Below, one piece after another: positions 1 to 9,343 of a DNA stretch of 64,000 nt. The notes under the pieces are model-generated. The model worked only from the letters and a program-made list of their open reading frames with translations. It was not told the origin of the DNA and did not search any database. The stretch is from the NCBI GenBank assembly GCA_036346395.1, contig CM070599.1, positions 19,521,232 to 19,585,231 on the forward strand, in the 5' to 3' direction. This DNA comes from Hsuehochloa calcarea (lineage: Eukaryota > Streptophyta > Magnoliopsida > Poales > Poaceae). The position numbers and the translations under genes are program-made. Each line of letters begins with the position of its first letter. Position 1 is the stretch's first letter.

Positions 1-1657
1 TTCTAAATTCATATAAAATCAGCCCCTTTCATTTGGTTCTGGTTTTGTAATTTTTGGAGTTCATTTGGTGTTGTTTTATTTATTATTGCTATTCTCGCAC
101 GTGTAGATTCCGGCGTTTCGGAAGATTTCTTCGACCCGACGACCGAAGACCCGCTCCTCGTCAACGAAGGCAAGTCGTAGGCCTTTGACCATGATGAACC
201 CCTTTTACAAAAGTATATTGCTTCAAATTATCATGCATGGCTAGTTTTATTAAAAATAGTTTTGGGAGTAGATAATTGCCAAATTGCCATTATGCCTCCT
301 TGATAAATTGAAAATGAAATGTCTCCTTGAATGACATATATCCTTGGACACCTTAGGATGGTTAATACTAGTTGGACATAATTGTATACCAACTTGGGAG
401 CGTAGTATTGCTTAGTCTTGCTTTAGTTACCCGCGAGACTTTCGATCACATGTTCAATGATTAATGAAATTTGACTAATGGAACTATGGAACAGTGGTGT
501 GAGGCCACTTTTATTAAAAGATGTTGTGCCATGGCAGGGATTGCCATTTGGTCGGGAATGGACAAAAATGATTTATGCTCGGGCTTGAGGTAGGGAGCTA
601 GAGTGGGTGTGTGATGCACATTGGGTTGTGGTAGACTTGTCTGAGCAGCCAACTAAGGACTTAACTTTGCAAGTCATTGATCTGGGCCACCTCGTGCAAC
701 CACAAGTCCGGTATGGGACGGACCTGGCCAACTAATTAGGGAAGTTTTGGGTCGGTTCTGCTAGGGTTGATTATTGGCGCAAGAGGGGGCTGTGATGGCG
801 AAACCTTAGCGAGCAGAACCGAGGCAAAATGGAACTTTGTAAAGGCCTTGTGATAGTCACTTAGTCGCACACCCTCGGAAGTGTGTCAGACGGACATTAC
901 AAGTGATTTATCTCTTGTGGGTAAAGCTGTACAACCTCTGCAGAGTGTTAAAATCTATTCGAATAGCCGTGTCCCGATTACGGACATGCACAGTGATTTC
1001 GCGCAAGGGGTAGTATTTTCAAAAATGTGGTTTGGTTCGATGGAAAGGTTTGGTTGGAATGGTTGGGAAGTGAACGGGATGTTCACTGTTTGATTCAAAA
1101 GAACTTGGTTATCTATGTATTATTCTTTTAAAATCCTGCTTTGCCATCTAATTATTGTATTTATTTGTTAAACTTGCTTTCTGCAAATTAACCATAAAGC
1201 CATCCTTGCTTAAGCCTGACATGAATACTATGTGCATACATTTCTCTACGACTTGCTGAGTACTTTATGTACTCACGGCTTTATGCCCTTTGTTGATCAG
1301 TCCCAGCAGAAGAACCAGGAAATATTGAGTTCTACGAAGAAGGCTACTTTGAAGACTTCGCGAACTAGGTCACGTCCTCCACTCGATTGCCTGTGGGCAT
1401 GTCGATTGGGCTCCACGTATTTTGAGATTTCCACGCGGATACTGTTGTTGCTAAGCCCTGTGTGGCGACTTTTGTAAGAACCTTAACCATAAGGTCTTTG
1501 TTGTTTTAATTAATATTACTTTGTCTGCTTCATTAGTTCGTTGTTGAATGGTTATGATTACATCATTGTTGCAACTGTGCGAGCTAGCTACTGATCATGG
1601 GACTAGCTTGGTATGCACAGAGGGTCTCGGGGTTGTGTGACACCCGGGGGTCCGACA
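1..1657 (+). mobile_element. Gypsy-type LTR, left part outside window
   Basis: The right boundary at 1657 reads tccgaca, the complement of the TGTCGGA terminus seen at 57575 and 60439. Read on the minus strand from 1657, it shares blocks with the LTR starting at 60439, for example a tgatcagtag-type block followed by a cacag-like stretch. It therefore belongs to the same LTR superfamily as LTRs A-D but lies in the opposite orientation. It contains the tgctgagtactttatgtact stretch typical of the transcribed part of such grass LTRs. No Gypsy protein domain is seen. Short ORFs within it have no recognisable domain and are not called. Whether it is a solo LTR or part of a longer element cannot be decided because the left side is cut off. 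Confidence 0.6.
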
Positions 1658-1919
1658 ACTACAATCGCAATATTCCTGTTGATGCAGAACTTGAATGTTG
1701 TGAACTTGAGAATTATGTTTGAACTATTATATGTATCTTTTCAATTTGAACTTGAATGTTGTGAACTTGAGAATTATGTCAATATTTGTTTCATATATAT
1801 GATAATATTGTTGAATCTGATTGTAAATGTATTGCTGAATCTGGATGTGGAATGTATTTTTGAATTTGATTGAAATCCAATTGCAAATTGTGCATACGAA
1901 TAAATTGGGTACAGCCTGT
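1658..1919. other. AT-rich spacer with direct repeat
   Basis: No gene is visible. A 32-bp stretch beginning gaacttgaatgttgtgaac occurs twice, at about 1688 and 1748, about 60 bp apart. The rest is AT-rich with loosely repeated ttgaatctgatt motifs. It may be interior sequence of the CACTA element ending at 2455, but that is inference. Confidence 0.5.
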
Positions 1920-2455
1920 TTCACCCATGTTCCCGAGTGTTTTCTTCGCCATACACTCGGGGAACCCATATTCCCGAGTGTTTTCTTCGACATACACTCG
2001 GGGAAAAGCGACCTGGGAGATCAAGATTTGCTCTTTTTTCCCGAGTGTCAACACTGGGAATAAATGATGACTTTCCGAGTGTTTTATTTTATATACACTC
2101 GTGGATAAACGCCTTGGCAAAATCTCGACAAAATATTATTTTCTCTTATTCCCGAGTGTCAACACTCGGGGAAATATCAGTTTCTTTCCCGAGTGTCAAC
2201 ACTCGGGAAACTATTCCGTTACGGTGACTACAGTGCTCGGACAGTTTTTTCTCCCGAGTGTCATATGTTTCCCGAGTATACATGTTGACACTCGGCACAA
2301 TTTAGTTTCCCGAGTGGGGAATCACTGATTTACCCGACTGAACTATCCCGAGTGTTATTTTCCGAGTGTTGACCTTCGGGAAAGTATGTCCCGAGTGTTT
2401 TATTGGTTTTCCCGAGTGTATGGAGCACTCGGAAAAAAATCTGTTTCTGGTAGTG
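1920..2455. mobile_element. CACTA transposon end with subterminal repeats
   Basis: The stretch holds many copies of cccgagtgt and its complement acactcggg, often as hairpin pairs, which is the subterminal repeat pattern of grass CACTA (En/Spm) elements. It ends in ctgtttctggtagtg at 2441-2455, the complement of CACTACCAGAAACAG, a canonical CACTA terminal inverted repeat. The opposite end is not found in the window. It either lies left of position 1 or was lost. No transposase is recognisable, so this is one arm of a truncated or split element. Confidence 0.82.
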
Positions 2456-2473
2456 AGCGCTTGATCACGCAAG

Positions 2474-2860
2474 TGTTAGCCTCGCCGACTGAGCGGAACG
2501 CTAGACACCGATAACAAGCGAGAACATAGGAGCGCTCACGCGAGAACACAGGAGACAAAAATTTTGTGCTGTCCAACTTCAACAGCTTTTCTCATTTTTT
2601 TTATCTCTATTTATTCTCACGTGAAAGAGACACTACATATACATTACAAGAAACAATGCAATGAAAACTAACTGAAGATACTACAGCCAGTACAACTAAC
2701 CGTTACTACTCAGCCATAATACTAGCCCATAACTAGCGTTACTACTCAGCCATAATGCGCACGGCAATGCAAAACAATGCATGACTGCTAATCAAAACAA
2801 GAAATGGAAACATTACCGGTAATAAACACAAGAAAAAACTACTCACAAGATTAATCAACA
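2474..2860 (-). repeat. 3' LTR of Copia element 2474-9073
   Basis: It aligns with 8716-9073 from tgttagc to ttaatcaaca. Compared with that copy it carries about 25 extra bases near 2525-2555, including agcgctcac. Several substitutions separate the pair, so the insertion is not recent. Confidence 0.9.
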
Positions 2861-2879
2861 AACATCCCTAATCCTTGAT

Positions 2880-4502
2880 GCGTTTTCTTGATCTCGACGA
2901 TGCCGATCCTTGTACGCAGCTCTTGGAACTTGACACGGCCCAATGACTTCGTTGGAATGTCAGCTAGCTGCTCTTCGGTCTAGATGTACTCCACCTCAAC
3001 TTTGCCATCTTTAACGCATTCCCGAATAAAATAATATCGGGTGTCTATGTGCTTGTTCCGGTCATGAAACACCGGATTTTTGCTGAGGGAGATCGCCAAC
3101 TTGTTGTGGACTTAAAGCATGACACTGTATGCCTTTTCATTCTTCAAGTCAGCGAGTAAACGAGCGAGCCAAATACCTTGGCAGGCAGCCGTCATCGCCA
3201 TGATGTACTCGGTCTCTCAAGAGGATAGTGTCACAACCTTCTGCTTTTAAGATTGCCAGCTGATGGGGATGCGCCCGAGGAAGAAGAAGATGCATGTCAT
3301 GCTCTTGCGGTCGTCGACATCGCCGGCCATGTCGCTATCGCTGTAGCCGACAAACCGTGGCTCCTCCAACTTCTTTGCGTAACGGCAGTCATAGCTCTGC
3401 ATACCAGTAATGTACCGAGTATATGCTTGATCAGATCCAAGTGATCGGCGGTTGGCGCTTCCATGAAGCGGCTTACGTAGCCCACCGAGTACGCGATGTC
3501 AGATCTTGTGTGTACTAGGTACCTCAAGTTCCCGACAATGATTCGACATGTCGTGGTGTCCGTGAGAGGGGCTGAGCTTGCCTTGCTTAGCTTGAGCCTC
3601 GTCTCCATGGGAACGTGGCAGGGATAGCAATCTGCCATACCGCTCTTCTCAAGAATTTTGAGCGTGTATGCAGATTGGTTCAGCGTGATGCAGCCATCGG
3701 ACTGGTGCACTTTGATGCCGAGGTACAAACTGAGCAGGCTGAGATCGCTCATTTTGAATGAGTTTTTCATCTCGCTTTTGAACTTGACGATCTCCTGTGC
3801 GTAAGTGCCCGTGATAAGGAGGTCGTCGACATACACGCCCGCCGGTAGCCGTGATGCACCACTGCCGCGCATGTACACCGTATGTTCTGATGCGCTTTGC
3901 TGAAACCCGAGCTATAGCAAACAACTATCAAGCTTGGCGTTCCATGCTCTCGGCGCCTGCTTCAAGCCATAGAGAGTCTTGTCGAGCCTCATCACCTTCT
4001 GCTCATGGCCCTCGACCTCAAAGCTGGGAGGTTGGGCGACGTAGACCTCCTCGTCGAGCTCGCCGTTGAGGAACACTGATTTGACATCCATGTGGTATAC
4101 TAGCCATCCCTCGTGCACGGCGAGCGTGACCAGCGGGCGCACGGACTCAAGACGGGCCACCGGTGAGAACACCTCCTTGTAGTCGACATCCTGGCACTGC
4201 ATATAGCCCCTTGCCACGAGGCGGGCCTTGTGCTTGATGACAGTGCCTAGGGAGTTCTTCCTCACCTTAAAGACCCATTTCAAGCTGATGGGATGATGAC
4301 TCGCTAGGAGGTCGGTCTCCTCAATGGAGCTCATCTCCTCGAGCATGGCGTGGCGCCAGCACTTGTGCTTCTCCACCTCGGAGAAACCGACTAGTTCATC
4401 TACCACCGTCAGGTACAGCTCCTCGTGATCGAGGTCGTCGACCGTGGTCGTATCATACACGTTAAACACAGTCCGGTAGCGGCGAGGGCTCTCGTCGTCC
4501 AT
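2880..4502 (-). pseudogene. Copia reverse transcriptase / RNase H, broken
   Basis: The minus-strand reading from 4502 shows the reverse transcriptase start LKWVFKVRKNSLGTVIKHKA, KARLVARGY, the palm strand MDVKSVFLNGELDEEVYV and LYGLKQAPRAW. After a frame break near 3911 the catalytic box YVDDLLITGT and the connection domain follow at 3297-3850. RNase H remnants continue toward 2880 in mixed frames. The YVDD residues are intact but the domain is divided. The enzyme would copy element RNA into DNA in the cytoplasmic particle. The order and motifs place it firmly in Copia. Confidence 0.88.
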
Positions 4503-4594
4503 CGTGGGCGAAACGTCGGTGGGCAGTGAAATGAATTCCAGATTTCCACCCCACTTTGTGCCACAGGCGCTTGCTGCTACTCTAGATGCCAGTG

Positions 4595-5699
4595 TTAGTG
4601 GCCCTGGGCGGGGTTGCCACGCACAGCACCTGCTTCAAAATATACTGTATACTCGATAGTGAACATCTCACTGGAGTTAACCGTAGCACCCCAGTTCCAC
4701 TGTGCCAGCTCGTTGAAGACGACATCGTGCGTCATATGCACGCGCTTGCCGACGGGGTCGTAGATGTGATACGCCTTGACGCTGGGCTCGTAGTCGATGA
4801 ACACCATTGGTGCGCTCCTATCATCAAGTTTCTCCATGTATGGCTTCACTACCTTTGACGTGTGCGACACAGTCGAAAGTGCAAAGGAAGTGCACTGGAG
4901 GCCGTGCACCACGCCACGCCTCGTACGACGTCATGCCATCGACACTGTGGGTCAGGACTCGGTTCAGGATGAACACGACCGTCGTCACTGCCTCACCCCA
5001 AAACTTCCTAGACAAGCTTTTGGCCTTCATCATGCTGTAAGCCATGGCTACCACCATATGGTTCCAATGCTCGATGATTCCGTTATGCTGCCGGAAGTAT
5101 GGTGCCATGAGGTGCCGCTAGACCCTGCGATCAGCACAGTGCTCACCGAACTCAACCGACGTGAACTCCCCACCGCGGTCAATGCAGAGGGTGTGCAACT
5201 TGCGCCCGGTTTCCACCTCAACGCCGGTATGGAAACGCTTGATCACCACCGACGCCTCGTCCTTCGTCGTGAGCAAGACTAGCCACATGTAGCGACTGAG
5301 GTCGCCGACGAGGAGCATGAAATATTTCTTTTCACCTGGTGTGGTCGACGTGAGGGGGCTGCAGATATCGTTGTACATGAGATCGAGGACGTGCTCTGCA
5401 TGGTACTTTGCCTTCTCTGGGAACGGGGTGTGCCACTTCTTATGGACAAGGCAGCTGTCGCAAATTTGATCGACATGATTGATCAGCGGCAACTAGCGCA
5501 CCATGCCGCGTTGCGCCAACTTTCTCAACGCTTGGAAGTTCAAGTGCCCATACCTAGTATGCCATCGCCGCGTGTCGTCACTGCACCGCGCAGATAGGCA
5601 GACTGGCTGTGCAATGCTGAGGGTGAGCACAAAGAGCCGGTTGTGATTGCAGTTTACCCGCGCAAGTATGCAACGCAGCTGGTCGCGGATCGTGATCAC
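4595..5699 (-). pseudogene. Copia integrase, interrupted
   Basis: The minus-strand pieces begin with the pre-integrase zinc region (RWHTRYGHLNFQALRKLAQR, then CDSCLVHKK). The catalytic core follows with NDICSPL and later CIDRGGEFTS, which carry the first two acidic residues of the DDE triad. An in-frame stop at 5493-5495 separates the zinc region from the core. Further breaks occur before the segment HNGIIEHWNHMVVAMAYSMM at about 5040-5110. The C-terminal part at 4595-4912 has the usual PYMEKLDDRSAPMVFI-like stretch of Copia integrases. Integrase would insert the cDNA, but this copy cannot encode it intact. Confidence 0.85.
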
Positions 5700-5705
5700 G
5701 CCATC

Positions 5706-6057
5706 CTAGATAAGCGTCTGATAGCTGTTCTCATCGAGCTGCTCGGGTCTCACTATGTTGTTGCGTAGTCGTGGAATGTAGTTCACCCCTATCAGTACAC
5801 GGTATTCCCCGTTCCAGCAAGTGAACACGACGGTGCCACGCTTGCGTATATCCACCACAGAGCCGTCACCAAACTTGGCAGAGCCAGTAACGGTCTCGTC
5901 CATCTTTGCGATGTGATTGCTGGCACCGGTGTCCAAGTACCAACCATCGTCGTGGGCATCTTCCTCGCACTTTAGATGAACCTTGTTGAGCACAACATCA
6001 GTGCCCGTGCCCATAGAAGCCTTGGTGAGCGCACACACCCGCGCCATGAGAAACATA
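5706..6057 (-). pseudogene. Copia protease region
   Basis: The minus-strand reading carries DGWYLDTGASNHI. Its DTGA motif is the aspartic protease active site of Copia polyproteins, followed by the usual glycine-containing strand (KFGDGSVVDIRKRGTV). The reading upstream is ended by the solo LTR whose target duplication lies at 6058-6062. Downstream it runs toward the integrase segments. Protease would cleave Gag-Pol inside the particle. The active-site motif is intact but the polyprotein is not continuous. Confidence 0.85.
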
Positions 6058-6062
6058 GGTTC

Positions 6063-7659
6063 TGAAGGGATACAGGTAGGCAACGCTAGCTGGCAATTTA
6101 AAAATTCTACCACGTAAACTAGGATGTCATGCAAGCAAGAGATCACAGATCGTTACCACCAGACGCACAATGCAGAGGAAGAAGAGTTGGAGCAGCCTGG
6201 TCCAACGAAGAGCGCATTAAAGTAGTGGTCATAGTCGATCTTCCACACGTCTAGGGAAGGAATAACCGTATGCCGGTGTGCTAACACTAACTTGTATGGT
6301 ATGGCTCTTAAGAAGATGGCGGGTAGGGTTTCGGAGGAACAACTCAACTCACGACATTCGTGCGTCTTGTCTATTACATGAATTTTCTCAATAGCCTCAA
6401 GCATCTCGTTAAATAGTGCCCGTGACGGATCATATCCGAATACGTTTAACTAATCGTATCCGTACTGGTTTATTCCAACCCGTTAAGTGTGTGACCCTGT
6501 AGGTTCATGCGTAATCGGTTATGACTCGAAAACTCCTTTCCGATCATGAGTCATCAGCGACACCTAGCAGTACAAAATGATTCCCGAATACACACGAATT
6601 ATATCGGACAATCCTTAATGCAGTATGATCTATGACCAGGTCCTTATCACTAACGACCAGCTCGTATCTCTATACGACCAGATCGTATATAGTCTCGACC
6701 AGTTCGTAACATCTTACGACTAGGTTTCAACCAGACTACGACTAGCTCGTATCTCTATACGACTAGGTCATATTTGGTATCAACTGGTTCGTAACTCCTT
6801 ACAACTAGATTTTGACCACTTAGTAATCAAGTTTGACCAGCCTACGACCAGCTCGGATCTCCATACGACTAGTCCGCATCTGATCGAACTGAAAGTCCTG
6901 CTCATGTATTCTCTCTTTGCCTCAAGATATCTAGTTGAACTCCAGGTGAGATGTTGTGTCATCCATGGACTGTTCAATACTTTCTCAATCAAGTATCAGA
7001 TAACTTCATGTGGTCGAACTCTTCGACCACCAGTGGCATGGCCATGAAATTTCCTTATACCACCACATCGAAGGGCTCAGAGATATCTCTCTTGTTATGT
7101 TAGGAGGGACAAATCCCATATCCGATCAATCACATTGATTGGCATGTTTTATAGCATACTCAAAAGCTACCTTTATGACTACCCAGTTACAGAGTAGCAT
7201 TTGGTAACCCCAAAGTGTACTCTTACACATATAGAAAATTATGCTAATCTCAGGTCTAATGATTATACATCATCATTGCTTGAGACCAACTGATGACACA
7301 TGAAAGCATAACAATCTCAGCATTGTCTCAAGCTGGGTCAATCCAACACCATGTTCTCCAACATGTGTTCACATTATTGATTCGATATCTCTATATACAT
7401 GACCGGTGAAATATGGTCATCAATCAATACATGTGCTGGTTGATAGAGTCACTAGTGTTCCGACCAGTGACATCCGACTAGGGATATATTTAGAATGACA
7501 TCATCATAAGTTAAAAGAGCTTCACCAACAAGTCATATACTCGTTAATCTATATAACTGATGATTCATTTAAGGAACAGAATAACACTTATTCAATAACA
7601 CATAAACATAGACGTGATACAATCATCTCTATGATTGCCTCTAGGGCATATCACCAACA
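6063..7659 (-). mobile_element. RIRE1/BARE-like solo LTR
   Basis: A 1597-bp insertion splits the Copia element. On the minus strand it begins TGTTGGTGATATGCCCTAGA, the characteristic start of the RIRE1/BARE/Angela LTR group, and ends in CCCTTCA. The 5-bp target duplication ggttc is perfect (6058-6062 and 7660-7664). The length fits one LTR of that group, and no coding domain or second LTR is present, so it is best read as a solo LTR left by LTR-LTR recombination. Near its 3' end it has the atcgtta/ctcttgcttgcatgac region typical of this group's LTR end. ORFs inside it are not genes. Confidence 0.85.
6640..6875. repeat. Degenerate tandem repeat in solo LTR
   Basis: A series of imperfect units carries cgaccag or cgactag followed by ctcgtat or ttcgtaa and tctatacgac, about 20-45 bp apart. 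It lies entirely inside the RIRE1/BARE-like LTR. No coding meaning is seen. Confidence 0.7.
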
Positions 7660-7664
7660 GGTTC

Positions 7665-8692
7665 GTCGTTGTCGGCCTACGTCAGGTGGACCTGCTCAGT
7701 ACGCTTTGGCCTGCGGTAGTCTCTGGAGTAATGCCCGTACTTGTCATAGTTGTAGCACTGAACCTGCGACATGCCACGGTGCACACTGGACGAGCCACCG
7801 TCCTTGTCGTCGTGCCCGCCTTTGCCGCGCCCACGGCCACGTGGCTTGCCGCGGTAACGGTTGTTACCACCTCTGTCGCTTCCCTTGTTATCGCCGGAGG
7901 AGCCACCGCCTTGCTCCCTCTTCTTGGCGTGTGCGAGCCACTAATCTTCGATGAGGAGCATACGCCCACCGGAGCCGCCCGAGTCATTGCGCGCGTAGCA
8001 CTGCTCCACTGATCGAAGCTAACCGGTGAGCTCTTCGATCGACAACGTGCTTAAGTCAATCAGTGTCTCTATCGAGATTGTCACCTGTGTATACCTCGGT
8101 GGCACACCACGAAGGAATTTTTTGACTATCTTTTCATCTTCCAACGTGTCGCCTAGGATCTGAAGATTGTTGACGAGTCCCGTGATCCTTATGGAGAAGT
8201 TGTCCACCTACTCACTATCCTTGAATTCGATATTCTCGAACTCCTTGCGAAGCTTCTGTGCATTCGCCTTACAAACGCACTCGACGCCCATCCGCATCGT
8301 CTTCACGACATCTCACACCTGCTTGGTTGTGTCCTTCACCGCCAAAGATGGACAAAGATGTCCGCGACACCGACGGAGGATGGCGACGGCGCCAATCTGT
8401 CGCCTTGGCGATCGGCGTTACGTGTTCGATCGCCTCCCATAGGACTTGTGCCTACAGGTTCACCCTCATCACGAGGACCCAATCGGTGTAGTTCGTTCGC
8501 GTCAGCTTGGGGTAGACCACCAATCCACTCGTCTCCCTTACCACCCTCTGCGCCACGATCTCTTGGCCACCGTTGTTGCCAGATCCAATCTCGCGACCGC
8601 CATTGCCATCGCGAGAAGTGCTGGCATCGCCTTGCATCCCATCTTGGGAAGGAGGAGACCGTAAACCGTCGCACGCCATCGCCAAGGATCAA
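7665..8692 (-). pseudogene. Copia gag, broken
   Basis: This is the gag region of the Copia element at 2474-9073. Minus-strand reading starts near 8685 and shows the UBN2-type capsid signature YPKLTRTNYTDW, then, after frame breaks, a downstream capsid segment at 8019-8207 with ILGDTLEDEKIVKKFLRG. Gag forms the virus-like particle that packages element RNA. The part near 7660-7990 is rich in Gly, Arg and Ser, as expected before the zinc knuckle, but no intact CCHC is seen. Several stops and frame shifts separate the pieces. The reading is cut at 7660 by the solo LTR inserted at 6063-7659, and protease sequence resumes at 6057 on the other side. Confidence 0.8.
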
Positions 8693-8701
8693 AGTAAGCT
8701 T

Positions 8702-8713
8702 GCTCTTATACCA
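8702..8713 (-). other. tRNA-iMet primer-binding site
   Basis: The plus-strand gctcttatacca is the complement of TGGTATAAGAGC. This is one base off the TGGTATCAGAGC expected for priming by initiator tRNA-Met. It lies two bases inside the 5' LTR. Confidence 0.8.
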
Positions 8714-8715
8714 AT

Positions 8716-9073
8716 TGTTAGCTTCACCGACTCAGATGAATGCCTAGACACCAATCACAAGCGAGAAGACACAATAAATTTGTGTTGTCCAACTTCAACA
8801 GCTTTTCTCTTTTTTTTCTCTCTATTTATTCTCACGTGAAAGAGACACTGCATATACGTTACAAGAAACAATGCAATGAAAACTAACTGAAGACACTATA
8901 GCCACTACAACTAACCGTTACTACTCAGCCATAATACTAGCCCCTAACTAGCGTTAATACTCAGCCATAATGCGCACGGCAATGCAAAACAATGCATGAC
9001 TGCTAATAAAAACAAGAAATGAAGACATTACCGATAATAAACACAAGAAAACTGCTCACAGGATTAATCAACA
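8716..9073 (-). repeat. 5' LTR of Copia element 2474-9073
   Basis: This is the partner of 2474-2860. Because the element is on the minus strand, this right-hand copy is the promoter LTR and would transcribe away from the glucosyltransferase gene. Its outer edge lies 270 bp upstream of that gene's ATG. Confidence 0.9.
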
Positions 9074-9190
9074 GTAAATAGCCAATTTGAACTTCGCTGC
9101 TTGTTACCGGCCACACAAACTTCACATCCCTGAAAACTTGGACACGGCAGTAGACAGAACTTTGACTCCAGAAAAAAATCTAGCAATAAA

Positions 9191-9198
9191 AATATAAG
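9191..9198 (+). promoter_or_regulatory. Candidate TATA box of UGT gene
   Basis: aatataag lies about 150 bp upstream of the ATG, in the only native-looking sequence between the Copia LTR edge at 9073 and the gene. A transcription start about 30 bp downstream would give a 5' UTR of roughly 110-120 bases. Assigned by position and composition only. Confidence 0.45.
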
Positions 9199-9267
9199 TT
9201 CTTGTGTGTCATGCCACCTTGTTGCAACTTGCAAGGATCGAGCCCTTCACTAGTTGAAGAGTACCAG

Positions 9268-9270
<3 letters not shown>

Positions 9271-9311
<41 letters not shown>
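9271..9311 (+). repeat. (CT)n microsatellite in UGT 5' UTR
   Basis: An uninterrupted run of about 20 CT units ends 33 bases before the ATG. CT/GA runs in grass 5' leaders are common and often length-polymorphic. Confidence 0.95.
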
Positions 9312-9313
<2 letters not shown>

Positions 9314-9343
9314 GCAAGTAGTAGCCAACAAACGGAAGAAATC

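Larger units (their letters stand above)
2474..9073 (-). mobile_element. Ty1/Copia retrotransposon, decayed
   Basis: This is a complete-length but broken Copia element read on the minus strand. Two LTRs (2474-2860 and 8716-9073) begin TGTTAGC and end AATCAACA. A primer-binding site lies next to the right LTR. The internal order on the minus strand is gag, protease, integrase, reverse transcriptase, RNase H, as in Copia. Frames are interrupted by stops and frameshifts, so it is not autonomous. A 1.6 kb solo LTR splits the gag-protease region. The short LTRs and gag style suggest the Retrofit/Ale group (inference). The flanking 5-mers gcaag and gtaaa do not match, so the target duplication is decayed or the element is recombinant. 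Confidence 0.9.

Noticed and set aside
1920..2455. Regularly spaced short repeats that could look like a CRISPR array
   Set aside because: The units occur in both orientations with irregular spacing and end in a CACTA terminal repeat, in plant DNA.
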